Of a stretch of 64,000 nt of DNA, positions 17,618-27,107 are shown in pieces. This DNA comes from UPXZ01 sp047974405 (GTDB taxonomy: Bacteria > Bacteroidota > Bacteroidia > Bacteroidales > Paludibacteraceae): contig JBKECI010000042.1 of NCBI GenBank assembly GCA_047974405.1, positions 1 through 64,000 of the forward strand. The letters are read 5' to 3'. The first letter of the stretch is position 1; each line of letters opens with the position of its first letter. The translations under genes and the position numbers were made by a program. A model generated the notes under the pieces. That model ran no database searches. It was not told where the DNA came from and worked only from the letters and a program-made list of their open reading frames with translations.

Positions 17618-18475
17618 ATGACATCAATACGGTTGAAATTATTGTTTCTCATGACTTTACTTTTAGTTGGAATGTCGGGATTTTCACAACCGACAACCGA
17701 TGGTAATGCGTGGAAGTTGGCCTGGAGCGACGAGTTTGATATTGACGGAGCATTGAACAACGAAATCTGGAATTTTGAGGAAGGATTTGTGAGAAACAAC
17801 GAAGCGCAGTGGTATCAGCCAAACAATGCTTTTTGCAAGGGAGGTAAGCTAATTATAGAAGCAAGGCGGGAGAAAACAAAAAACCCCCGCTACCAACCAG
17901 GGTCACAAGACTGGCAAAAAAATAGAGAGTATGCCGAATACACCTCGTCTAGTGTGAATACAGCCGGCAAAAGAGAATTCTTATACGGGCGTTTCGAAAT
18001 TTGCGCCAAAATAGATACACTACTAGGATTGTGGCCCGCAATATGGACACTCGGCATACAGGGAGAATGGCCCCGCAACGGTGAAATCGATATCATGGAA
18101 TGCTATCCCATTGGCGGTGTTCCACACTTGCTGGCAAACGTTGCTACCGGAACTCAAAAACAGTATGTTGCCAAATGGAACAGTAAAACCCTACCTGTAA
18201 AATATTTTACAGAAAAAGATAGCAACTGGATACATAAATTCCATGTATGGCGTATGGATTGGGATGAAGATACGATACATATCTATTTGGACGATATATT
18301 GCTCCATGTTGTACAAACCGAATTGATGAAAAATCCCGACGGTTCTCAGCCTTTCAGACAACCTCATTATCTGCTACTGAATATGGCAATTGGCGGAAAT
18401 AATGGAGGTAATCCCTCCGCTACCCATTTTCCACAGCGGTATGAAATTGATTATGTGCGGGTATATCAAAAATAG
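17618..18475 (+). CDS. Secreted GH16 beta-glucanase (laminarinase-like)
   Basis: 285 aa single-domain enzyme with signal peptide 1-24 (GMSGFSQ). Catalytic signature GEIDIMECYP at 155-164: nucleophile Glu156, Asp158, acid/base Glu161. WKLAWSDEFD at the start and GLWPAIWTLG at 137-146 are typical of GH16 beta-1,3- or beta-1,3/1,4-glucanases. No lipobox and no T9SS tail, so probably periplasmic. The extra Met in DIMECY is the beta-bulge type found in laminarinases. A GH128-like protein at 48988 could share beta-1,3-glucan as substrate. Confidence 0.93.
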   Translation: MTSIRLKLLFLMTLLLVGMSGFSQPTTDGNAWKLAWSDEFDIDGALNNEIWNFEEGFVRNNEAQWYQPNNAFCKGGKLIIEARREKTKNPRYQPGSQDWQKNREYAEYTSSSVNTAGKREFLYGRFEICAKIDTLLGLWPAIWTLGIQGEWPRNGEIDIMECYPIGGVPHLLANVATGTQKQYVAKWNSKTLPVKYFTEKDSNWIHKFHVWRMDWDEDTIHIYLDDILLHVVQTELMKNPDGSQPFRQPHYLLLNMAIGGNNGGNPSATHFPQRYEIDYVRVYQK

Positions 18476-18539
18476 GCTTGCAGTATCCGAAGACAAATTG
18501 ATAGTTTGATACTGTTATTTTACTTGCGTTCGATTATTT

Positions 18540-18630
18540 TGACACTATAATGAACTTGATTGACCTTATTTTTTTATAAAAACAAAAAAAAATGAGTACT
18601 TTTGGTTAATTAAAGTTCATTATAGTGTCA
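18540..18630. repeat. Perfect 18-bp inverted repeat upstream of DUF2264 gene
   Basis: TGACACTATAATGAACTT at 18540-18557 is repeated exactly in inverted orientation at 18613-18630, with 55 nt between. The spacer carries TACTTTTG (18597-18604), which fits the -7 box TAnnTTTG, so the right arm would begin right at the transcription start. No T tract follows, so it is not a terminator. Possible paired operator sites or RNA hairpin. Confidence 0.8.
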
Positions 18631-18636
18631 TTTATC

Positions 18637-20661
18637 ATGAAAAAAAAATCATTCACACTTATTTTTGTATTTTCACTGGTCGGTTCATTTTTTGCTCAAG
18701 ACTTACATCAATCGCCATTATTCAATGTTTTTAAAGTCCAAAACCCCGATTACACATTAAGCCCTTATACGGGAATGACTCGCCGGCATTGGTTTGATGC
18801 CGCCGAATATCTGCTGAGTGGAGCGTTTGGCTACATCCACTCTATAGACGACCCGATGAAGTTTCCGAAACAAGAAGGGAAAAGCTATCCGCATAACGAC
18901 AACCAAATTCCTACCGAGAAAATGGAAGGACTGTGCAGAACCCTGTTTATTGCCGCTCCATTGCTAAAAGAGAATCCGGATTTGGTACTAAACGGCATAC
19001 GTGTAGGCGACTACTACCGACACCAGATTTGCAAGCTGTTTGACACAAACAGCCCGAGTTATATAAAGCCTCGCGCAACGAACGGTGGTCCAAGCCAAAA
19101 TCTGGTAGAGTTCGGCGCATTGGGCATCTCTCTTTTTACCATTCCCGAAATTATTTGGAATCCCCTCTCGCAATCGCAAAAAGACTCGCTGGCAGCAGTT
19201 ATGATAAGCTATGGCGATGGACCAACTATATCTTCCAACTGGAGGTTTTTTAATATTTTTGTACTGAGTTTTTTCAAGTCTCAAGGCTATGCCGTAAACG
19301 AAAAACTACTGGAAGAATATTTGCAAAAATCCCTTGCCGATTATCGTGGCGAGGGATGGTACAATGACAGTCCGGCATACGATTATTACAGCATGTGGGC
19401 TTTTCAACTTTACGGAGTTTTATGGGCGGAATATTTTGGGAAAGAATATTATCCACAGTATGCCCGTAAGTTTATCGACAATTTCAAAGAGTCTCAAACA
19501 AACTATCCTTATATGTTTTCAAAAAACGGACAAATGATTATGTGGGGGAGAAGTATCTCATACCGCTTTGCTTCTATCGGCATATTTCCTTTCATGGGGC
19601 TCGAAACGGCTCAAGACGTAGATTTGGGGTGGATGCGCAAAACAGCTTCAAGCACGCTACTGCAATTTCTCCAAAATCCCGATTTTTTGAGAGACAACGT
19701 CCCTACTCTCGGTTTTTATGGTGCTTATGAGCCGGCTGTGCAAATTTACAGCTGCAGAGGCAGTGTCTATTGGATGGGTAAAGCATTTCTGGGGCTTTTT
19801 ATCCCCAAAGATAATCCGTTTTGGACCAAGACCGAAACCTCGGGAGCTTGGGAAACCAAATTGGAGAAAGGAAAAACTTACAACCATTTTCAAAAAGGAA
19901 CCGGTATTTTAATAACCAACTACCCTAACATAGGAGCAGCAGAAATACGTGCATGGTGCTACAGCAAAGTAAAAGACGACTGGCAAAAGTTCAGAAGTAG
20001 CGAAAATTACAACCGGCTTGCCTACAACTCGGCATTCCCTTGGCAAGCTGATGGGAAACAAGGAGAAGTGGCTATGAATTATCTCGTAAAAAACAACTCT
20101 GACGAATGGGAAGCTTTGAGACTCTATACATTCAAAAAATTTGAAAACGACATTTATTATCGAAATGTCGAGTTAGAAACAGATTCTACCGTCAAATTTA
20201 ATCTGGCAGACATCCCTCTCCCCAACGGAATTTTGAGGGTAGATAAACTCACAACTTCGCAAAATACGGAATTGAGGTTGGGACACTATGCTCTACCCGA
20301 ATTGGATAAGCCCATAGTATACACAACAAAAAAAATAAAAGGACAATATGTCGGCATAATTGATAACGGTAAATATCAACTGGCGATGATTTCGTGGCAA
20401 AACAAAGGGAAACTCGAATTTATAGATACCAAAAACTCTCATCCCCAAAGCAAGAAAAGTATGGTTATCAATTGGAAAGACTCGTTTAACACTTCAAAAC
20501 AGCACAGTAAAATTTATATTACCTTGCAACTTTGGAAAGAGTCGAGTGATAATTGGACAAAAGACGAATTGATTCCGATAAAAAAAGTAACTATCAACAA
20601 CGAAAAAAAAATGGTAAGAATCACAATGAAAAATGGTACCGTCAAAGAGGTTATTTTTTAA
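18637..20661 (+). CDS. Secreted DUF2264-family protein
   Basis: 674 aa from the ATG at 18637 (a GTG 12 nt upstream is in frame but gives a worse signal peptide). Signal peptide ~1-21 (SFFAQD). The bulk is an (alpha/alpha)-barrel-like region with DUF2264 hallmarks: MTRRHWFDAAEYLLSGAF, EGLCRTLFIAAPLL, FNIFVLSFFK, GWYNDSPAYDYYSMWAFQLYG. The second half (~400-674) is a beta-rich domain. DUF2264 proteins resemble heparinase/unsaturated-glucuronyl-hydrolase folds and some have been tied to glucuronide hydrolysis in CAZy; I cannot assign the reaction. Preceded by the long inverted repeat and ended by a terminator shared with the aquaporin gene. Confidence 0.85.
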   Translation: MKKKSFTLIFVFSLVGSFFAQDLHQSPLFNVFKVQNPDYTLSPYTGMTRRHWFDAAEYLLSGAFGYIHSIDDPMKFPKQEGKSYPHNDNQIPTEKMEGLCRTLFIAAPLLKENPDLVLNGIRVGDYYRHQICKLFDTNSPSYIKPRATNGGPSQNLVEFGALGISLFTIPEIIWNPLSQSQKDSLAAVMISYGDGPTISSNWRFFNIFVLSFFKSQGYAVNEKLLEEYLQKSLADYRGEGWYNDSPAYDYYSMWAFQLYGVLWAEYFGKEYYPQYARKFIDNFKESQTNYPYMFSKNGQMIMWGRSISYRFASIGIFPFMGLETAQDVDLGWMRKTASSTLLQFLQNPDFLRDNVPTLGFYGAYEPAVQIYSCRGSVYWMGKAFLGLFIPKDNPFWTKTETSGAWETKLEKGKTYNHFQKGTGILITNYPNIGAAEIRAWCYSKVKDDWQKFRSSENYNRLAYNSAFPWQADGKQGEVAMNYLVKNNSDEWEALRLYTFKKFENDIYYRNVELETDSTVKFNLADIPLPNGILRVDKLTTSQNTELRLGHYALPELDKPIVYTTKKIKGQYVGIIDNGKYQLAMISWQNKGKLEFIDTKNSHPQSKKSMVINWKDSFNTSKQHSKIYITLQLWKESSDNWTKDELIPIKKVTINNEKKMVRITMKNGTVKEVIF

Positions 20662-20669
20662 TCAAAGAC

Positions 20670-20710
20670 AAAAACAGTAAACAAAATTCATTTTTTTGTT
20701 TACTGTTTTT
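20670..20710. terminator. Bidirectional terminator between DUF2264 and aquaporin genes
   Basis: AAAAACAGTAAACAAA (20670-20685) pairs perfectly with TTTGTTTACTGTTTTT (20695-20710). A and T runs flank both sides, so it can serve the two converging genes. Confidence 0.88.
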
Positions 20711-20734
20711 ATTTCATAATACACAAAGAAAACC

Positions 20735-21436
20735 TTATGCCTTTTCTTCAAACACAGCCTTGTAAACTATCCCTGCAGCCATACCTGCCAAAATAGGAAT
20801 CAGGATAAACATCCACAACTGTCCAATGTAATCGCCGCCGGCAAACAAAGCCTGACTGATGCTGCGGGCCGGATTTACCGAAGTATTGGTTACCGGAATG
20901 CTAATCAAGTGAATAAGTGTCAAAGCCAAACCAATGCCGATTGCTGCCAATCCGCTTGGAGCACGACGGTCGGTAGCTCCCATTATCACAAGCAAAAACA
21001 TAAATGTCATGACAAACTCGGCAACCATGGCGGCTACCAAACCATATCCGTGTGGAGATAAACTGCCGTATCCATTAGCGGCAAAAGCACCCGGCTGAGT
21101 GTTGTCGATGGAGAAAACGTCTGTTCCATTAGCAATCACGTAAAGAATTGCAGCTGCTACAATAGCGCCAACCGTCTGAGCAATAACGTATGGAAGAATT
21201 TCTTTTCCGGAAAATCTACCCCCTGCCCACAAGCCAAATGTTACCGCAGGATTGAAATGTGCACCCGAAATATGACCTAAAGCGAGCGCTCCGGTTAATA
21301 CTGTTAAACCAAAAGCAAGGGCAACACCTGCATAAGCAATTCCCAAATCGGGGATTCCGGCTGCTAAAACGGCGCTTCCGCAACCACCCAACACCAACCA
21401 AAATGTACCGAAGAATTCTGCAAAGAGTTTTTTCAT
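20735..21436 (-). CDS. aqpZ: Aquaporin Z
   Basis: 233 aa, six membrane helices and two half-helices with the paired NPA boxes FNPAV (61-65) and VNPARS (187-192). The selectivity filter fits a water channel rather than a glycerol facilitator: Phe42, His176 and Arg191 occupy the expected positions (compare Phe/His/Arg of AqpZ). Start MKKLFAEFFGTFWLVLGGCGSAV is canonical. Single gene with its own upstream A/T-rich region; convergent with the DUF2264 gene. Confidence 0.95.
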   Translation of the reverse strand: MKKLFAEFFGTFWLVLGGCGSAVLAAGIPDLGIAYAGVALAFGLTVLTGALALGHISGAHFNPAVTFGLWAGGRFSGKEILPYVIAQTVGAIVAAAILYVIANGTDVFSIDNTQPGAFAANGYGSLSPHGYGLVAAMVAEFVMTFMFLLVIMGATDRRAPSGLAAIGIGLALTLIHLISIPVTNTSVNPARSISQALFAGGDYIGQLWMFILIPILAGMAAGIVYKAVFEEKA

Positions 21437-22173
21437 AATGTAAAATAATTTTAATATACCTACTCGTATGGCTTTTCGGTTTCCGCCTTTTTCTGATTTT
21501 ATTTGTTAAAATAATTAAAAACAGAAACATCTCAAATTTAACAAAAATTATTCCAAAGCCATACTTGCTTTAGAATTAAAACAAATTTAAAGTAAACGAA
21601 ACTATCAGATCAAAATCTATACAGCTGATAATGAAAACAGTATCTCAGCATTCAAAAAAAAAATAAATTTAACACCAAACATTACACTACGCCGTTTCAA
21701 AATAAGTTATCCATCAATAATGTGAAACATGCCGATAAGCAAAAATCTGATGTAGGGAAAAGTATAATTTTTGTCATATATTAATCTGCCGGTATAAATT
21801 TTAGAGATTCGAGATGTTTATTTAAAGTACAATACGAAACCGAAGATTGACTGCTGTTGAAATAGATGGTAACTATTCCAACATCTTTGAGTGCACAAAA
21901 AAGCCACACAAGCATCTATATAGGTTTCTTTGCGATTTCAATTCTTTTTTTTGCGTAACCAAAGTAAAATAAATATCAAAAACAGTAAAGCGTAATCGTA
22001 TCGATTTAAGTACTTTCGAGTTGTTTTTTACAAGGTGCATGTTTTTCTTGTAAAAGCAGTTTATATCAAAGGTAAACACTCTTTATATATCGACAAAAGA
22101 CTGTAACACATTCCGGTTTTTCGTATTTTTGACACAAAATTCTATTCAAAAAAAATACGAAAAAAAAATTCAT
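21437..22173. other. Long intergenic region upstream of susD; no susC
   Basis: About 740 nt without a supported gene. TATTTTTG at 22124-22131 fits the -7 box about 43 nt before the susD ATG. There is no trace of a TonB-dependent transporter or its plug or barrel motifs in any frame. A 68-codon minus frame at 21873-22079 has no coding character. Confidence 0.5.
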
Positions 22174-23826
22174 ATGAAAAATAAAATCTACATATATCTG
22201 ATAACACTATTTTTTTTAAGCTCTTGCATTGGTATGGAGAGAGAGGCAGTAGATTCATATAAGTCAAATACATTTTTCGTATCTCGTGATGCAGCGATTT
22301 CCAATCTGTCGGCAGTATATCAAAGCAGTTCTATGAGTGGTTTTTTTGAAGATGGAAACACCATATTCATAGATGGAGCTACCGACAATGCCTACAATCA
22401 ATTTACCAATCAGGGAGTATCATACATAGCATTAGGCACAGCCAATGCCTCCGTAAAGTATAAATTTGTAGATCTGTTTCGGACCTATTTTACCTACAAA
22501 GGGATTCGGGAGGCAAATTATTTTCTTCTAAATGTGGATGCTGTAGATATGAATAAGGATGAAAAAGAGGTGATGAAAGCGGAAGTTCGCTTTTTGAGAG
22601 CGTTTAATTATTCCCGCAAAATGATGTTTTTTGGTGGAGTACCCATTATTGGCGATAAGGTGTTGGCTCGCGGAGAAGAATTAAACTACCCCAGAAAAAC
22701 TGAATCGGAAGTTGCTTCGTACGTAATAAGTGAGTTGGATTCCATTATCAGTATTCTTCCCCTTACCCAAGAAAAAGGGAGAGTTACCAAAGGGGCGGCA
22801 CTGGCTCTAAAGGCAAGAGTAGAACTCTTTATTAAAGATTATGAAAATGCGGAAAAAGACGCAAAAGCAATTATGGACTTAGGAATATATGATCTATTTC
22901 AAAATACGCAGGAAATACCCAATGCCTACGAAGCTCTTTTTTGGGAAAAACATCAGACAAATAAAAACAGAGATAAAGAGGTAATTTTGGAAGTGTGCTA
23001 TACTCCTCCTATTTACCATTCCACCATTGTTGCATTTTACACCTCCCCCGAAGGAGGTTGGAACTCACTCTCTCCCACACAAAGTTTGGTAGATGCGTAC
23101 GAAACCCAAAACGGTTTGCCCATTTATGAAGATCCAGCATATAACCCCGACAATCCTTTTAAAAACAGAGATTCCCGATTTTACTCCACCATCATTTACC
23201 CCGGCGCTATGTGGAACGGTAGGATATTCAATAGCTTGGGACAAAATACAAATAAACCCGATGAGTATTTCAATTCGTCAAGTCCCAACATTTCCCGTAC
23301 CGGATACAGTATGCGTAAATATTGCCCTCCACTCTCCGAAGAGCCAAGTGGCGATCCCTCCTCCGAAATAGACGGGGTGAGTTTCATCGTATTTCGATAT
23401 GCCGAAGTGTTGCTTACCTATGCCGAATCATTGATAGAGCAAAACAAAAATCTTCCACTAGCGATTGATGCCATCAATAAAGTACGCCGCCGCGCAAATA
23501 TGCCCGACATTACCGACATAGACCAAATGAGCCTCCGAAAGCGTGTTCGGAACGAACGCCGTGTGGAACTTGCATTTGAAGGCTTACGGTGGTATGATAT
23601 AAAACGATGGAACACAGCCGGCAGTGTAATGAACGGACCTGTTTACGGTGTGCGTACTGGGCAAGTAAATATAAATACCGGACAAATTATTTGGACAAGT
23701 TCAGACCACATCAGAGTGGGAGACACACGTGTGTTTGATATATATAAAGATTACTATTGGCCCATTCCACAAGAAGATATAGATAACTCAAACGGAGTTT
23801 TAAAACAAAATCCGGGATGGGAATAA
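22174..23826 (+). CDS. SusD/RagB-family surface glycan-binding lipoprotein
   Basis: 550 aa from the ATG at 22174 (an in-frame TTG 45 nt upstream lacks a signal). Lipoprotein signal with Cys18 (FFLSSCIG). TPR-like SusD scaffold: REANYFLLNVDAVDM, EVRFLRAFNYSRKMMFFGGVPI (split by family spacing), LALKARVELFIKDYENAEKDA, and the C-terminal RNERRVELAFEGLRWYDIKRW and WPIPQEDI signatures. SusD lids normally sit on a SusC transporter encoded just upstream; none is present here. It leads an operon-like run with GH31, kinase and two GH109-like genes, so the ligand is probably a GalNAc- or Gal-containing glycan. Confidence 0.93.
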   Translation: MKNKIYIYLITLFFLSSCIGMEREAVDSYKSNTFFVSRDAAISNLSAVYQSSSMSGFFEDGNTIFIDGATDNAYNQFTNQGVSYIALGTANASVKYKFVDLFRTYFTYKGIREANYFLLNVDAVDMNKDEKEVMKAEVRFLRAFNYSRKMMFFGGVPIIGDKVLARGEELNYPRKTESEVASYVISELDSIISILPLTQEKGRVTKGAALALKARVELFIKDYENAEKDAKAIMDLGIYDLFQNTQEIPNAYEALFWEKHQTNKNRDKEVILEVCYTPPIYHSTIVAFYTSPEGGWNSLSPTQSLVDAYETQNGLPIYEDPAYNPDNPFKNRDSRFYSTIIYPGAMWNGRIFNSLGQNTNKPDEYFNSSSPNISRTGYSMRKYCPPLSEEPSGDPSSEIDGVSFIVFRYAEVLLTYAESLIEQNKNLPLAIDAINKVRRRANMPDITDIDQMSLRKRVRNERRVELAFEGLRWYDIKRWNTAGSVMNGPVYGVRTGQVNINTGQIIWTSSDHIRVGDTRVFDIYKDYYWPIPQEDIDNSNGVLKQNPGWE

Positions 23827-23951
23827 CTCATAAAACATTTACTAAAAAAAGATGAACTTGTTGTTTAACCAAAATATATCAATTGCTTAATCAACACTAA
23901 AGTTCAAATCAGAAACTAATTCAACTTTGCAAAAACATTATTGTACTTTTT

Positions 23952-26900
23952 ATGAAAAAACTAAGTATATTTTTTATTATAGTAGCTTTCAATACCGCTT
24001 TACATGCTCAAACATCTAAAAACAAAGTGTTTTGGAAAGAAAATTTTGACAATAACGAAATACCTGCCAACTGGAAAAACGTAGCCCTCAACGATAGCAA
24101 TGTCATATGGTTCATTACAGACCAACCTTATCCGGGATCTCCGGGTAGAAACTATCAGGCTCCTCCCATCGCTTCGGAGAGTAGAGGGTACCATTTGCAA
24201 TTTGCACCCGGAGTCAGAGTAGGAAAAAATATTAATAAATGGAAACAGGAAAGCATACATCCCAACGCCTATATTCAAACCAACGCTATCGACTGTTCTA
24301 CAAAAAAATCTGTTGTACTCAAATTTCAACAAAATTTCTTTTGGAGTAGCAAATGGGAGCAATCCGATAAAAAATCAGGACTTATCGTAGCCATAAGCAA
24401 TAATGGGACAGATTGGAAAGAGTACGACGTGCGCAACGATATAAGTTCGGCAGAAGACTGTCCTAATCCAATGAACGTGGAACTTAACATTACAAGCGTA
24501 GCTGCCGAACAAAAAACGGTTTATCTGCGATTCTTGTGGAGAGGAATGTATCAATGGTATTGGATGGTGGACGACATACAACTGTCCGAAGCCTTTGATA
24601 CCGATATAAAAGCGTTAGATATGATTTCGCACAAAACAGAAGGAAATGATTTTAAACAAAAAGACACATTGCAGTTTAGATTCGTAAATCTCAGTTCAAA
24701 GCCAATTACCTCCAACGTTGATTGCTACCTGCAGGTGGACAAACGTCCGTTTCAAAAGATTACTGTCAGCGCATCGAAACGCCAACCAATTAATATCATA
24801 GATACGATAAGAGTGATATTTCCCGATATCAATCTTACCGATATGGGAATACATAAAATTAAATTTTATGTCGATGTAGAAAACGATTTACGCCGTTCAA
24901 ACGATACGTTGAATCTGGAGCTCTATTCTCAAGCCTGCCTTGTGGGAAACATTCTTAGTTTTGGAAAAAAAGAGAGCAATACTTATGATATTGTGTGCAG
25001 CAACGCACAATTCAAAATTCAAATTCTTCGAAATGATATATTTCGTATTCTTATGGCTTACGATGGTGAATTTACCAATCCTGCCGGAAACGACATTATT
25101 GTCAATACTCCCAGCGAGCCGATAGAATGTAATTACTCCGATGAAGGCAAATATTACCTAATAAGAACTCCTCAAATGGCAATTCGCAGTTACAAGACTC
25201 CCCTGCGCTTTGAGCTGTACAAAGGAGACAACACCACATTGATTTGGAAAGAAACACAAGGAATAACCTATGGAAAAGAGACGATGCAATACCTGAAAAG
25301 AGGAAAGGACGAACAGTTTTTTGGCGGCGGTATGCAAAACGGACGTTTTTCGCATCGCGGAAAAACCATAAAAATGACCATTGATTACAATTGGGAAGAT
25401 GGAGGAAATCCTAATCCCGCCACATTTTATATGAGCAACAACGGCTACGGCGCAGTAAGAAACACTTATGCTAAAGGAAAATATGCTTTTACCGATACCG
25501 TTAAACTTACCCATTCAGAAAGCCGTTTCGATTGCTACTATTTTGTAGGAAATTCATTGAAAGAAACACTCGGAGACTATACCGATCTGACCGGAAAGCC
25601 ATTTTTGATGCCCCGGTGGGCTTTGAGTATGGGCGATGCCAATTGCTATAACCGAGGCGCAAAAGCAGGAAAAACCATAGGAACTACCACAACAGGGTTT
25701 GACGGACTCACACCAAGTGTCATAGGTTTGGTAGCAGACAAATACATTGAAAACAATATGCCGAGAGGATGGATTTTACCCAACGACGGATACGGTTGCG
25801 GTTATACCGATTTGGGCTATGTGGTCAGCGAACTTAAGAAACGGGGATTTTATACCGGACTCTGGACTGAAAATGGGGTGGAAAAAATGGCACGAGAAAT
25901 AGGAGAATATGGCACCCGCCTTGCCAAGTTAGATGTTGCATGGGTTGGGCCGGGATTTAAATTTGCATTAGACGGTATGAAACAAGCCTATGAAGGGATT
26001 GAAAACAATAGCGACGAACGCGGTTTTGTGTGGTCGGTATGTGGATGGACGGGTTCGCATCGAAATTCGGTGTTGTGGACGGGAGACCAATACGGCACAT
26101 GGAATTATATTCGCTGGCATATCCCCACCCTTATTGGCTCCGGACTTTCGGCCCAAAACAGCGCTACAGGCGACATCGATGGTATTTTTGGAGGAAGCGA
26201 CTCTACTTATGTACGCGATTTGCAGTGGAAATGTTTCACTCCGGTATTGATGACTATGTCTGGCTGGGCAAAAAAAGACCGCCAACCCTGGGTTTCTGGT
26301 GAACCATACACAAGCATCAACAGAAAATATCTCCAACTCAAACAACAATTTACCCCCTATATGTACACTCTCTGTAACGAAGCCTATCAAACGGGAGTGC
26401 CTGCTGTTCGTGGACTAATACTTGAATATCCGGCAGATACTGCTACTTACGGGGAGGCTGTCAAATATCAGTTTCTCTTGGGCAAAGATATGCTGGTAGC
26501 GCCGGTGTACAAGCCTGAAAACAAACGCGACAGCATCTATCTTCCCGAAGGCACTTGGTTTGATTACTGGGACGGAACAGCTTATAAAGGCAAAACAACA
26601 TTGATGAACTACTCTGCTCCCCTCGAAAAACTGCCGCTTTTTGTACGTGCAGGAGCAATACTCCCGATGTATCAAAAAATGATGTACGATTGGGAACGTC
26701 CCACCGATACGCTGACACTCAAAATTTATCCTTGCGGAGACTCTTCTTATACCATGTACGAAGATGACGGAATTAGCCGTGAACATCGGCAGGGAGTTTT
26801 TGCCACGACTCGATTTGACGTATCATCAGCAGAGCAGCAAGGTACGATTAATCTGACTATAAATGCCGCCGAAGGCGATTTTGAAGGACGATTGAAAAAA

Positions 26901-27104
26901 CGCACCTATTTGACTGATATAAAAACAAATAATCCACCCAAAAAGGTGAAGTTCAACGGCGCAAAAGTAAAAAAAACAAAATCAAAACTCTTTTTTGACA
27001 AGGAAGAAAGCGCATGGTTTTACGATGCCCAACATGGAATGTTATACGTAAAAACCCCCACCGTTTCTACAGACATTAAATCAAATCTAATTATCAAAAA
27101 TTAA
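23952..27104 (+). CDS. Secreted GH31 glycosidase, probably alpha-GalNAc/alpha-Gal type
   Basis: 1050 aa with signal peptide 1-20 (TALHAQ). An N-terminal jelly-roll domain ~27-215 (FWKENFDNNEIPANW ... YWMVDDIQL) resembles MAM/choice-of-anchor lectin-like domains; a CARDB-like Ig domain spans ~220-325. The GH31 core ~340-970 has nucleophile Asp661 in KLDVAWVG and proton donor Asp712 in WTGDQYGTW. The motifs YIRWHIPTLIGSGLS and DIDGIFGG match what I recall of the GH31 subgroup containing alpha-N-acetylgalactosaminidases and alpha-galactosidases, not starch alpha-glucosidases. The kinase gene follows after 3 nt and GH109-like genes after that, which supports GalNAc release. Specificity is inference. 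Confidence 0.9.
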   Translation: MKKLSIFFIIVAFNTALHAQTSKNKVFWKENFDNNEIPANWKNVALNDSNVIWFITDQPYPGSPGRNYQAPPIASESRGYHLQFAPGVRVGKNINKWKQESIHPNAYIQTNAIDCSTKKSVVLKFQQNFFWSSKWEQSDKKSGLIVAISNNGTDWKEYDVRNDISSAEDCPNPMNVELNITSVAAEQKTVYLRFLWRGMYQWYWMVDDIQLSEAFDTDIKALDMISHKTEGNDFKQKDTLQFRFVNLSSKPITSNVDCYLQVDKRPFQKITVSASKRQPINIIDTIRVIFPDINLTDMGIHKIKFYVDVENDLRRSNDTLNLELYSQACLVGNILSFGKKESNTYDIVCSNAQFKIQILRNDIFRILMAYDGEFTNPAGNDIIVNTPSEPIECNYSDEGKYYLIRTPQMAIRSYKTPLRFELYKGDNTTLIWKETQGITYGKETMQYLKRGKDEQFFGGGMQNGRFSHRGKTIKMTIDYNWEDGGNPNPATFYMSNNGYGAVRNTYAKGKYAFTDTVKLTHSESRFDCYYFVGNSLKETLGDYTDLTGKPFLMPRWALSMGDANCYNRGAKAGKTIGTTTTGFDGLTPSVIGLVADKYIENNMPRGWILPNDGYGCGYTDLGYVVSELKKRGFYTGLWTENGVEKMAREIGEYGTRLAKLDVAWVGPGFKFALDGMKQAYEGIENNSDERGFVWSVCGWTGSHRNSVLWTGDQYGTWNYIRWHIPTLIGSGLSAQNSATGDIDGIFGGSDSTYVRDLQWKCFTPVLMTMSGWAKKDRQPWVSGEPYTSINRKYLQLKQQFTPYMYTLCNEAYQTGVPAVRGLILEYPADTATYGEAVKYQFLLGKDMLVAPVYKPENKRDSIYLPEGTWFDYWDGTAYKGKTTLMNYSAPLEKLPLFVRAGAILPMYQKMMYDWERPTDTLTLKIYPCGDSSYTMYEDDGISREHRQGVFATTRFDVSSAEQQGTINLTINAAEGDFEGRLKKRTYLTDIKTNNPPKKVKFNGAKVKKTKSKLFFDKEESAWFYDAQHGMLYVKTPTVSTDIKSNLIIKN

Positions 27105-27107
27105 AAT

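Noticed and set aside
21873..22079. 68-codon minus-strand frame upstream of susD
   Set aside because: Low-complexity basic/aromatic composition, no start context, no homology recognised.
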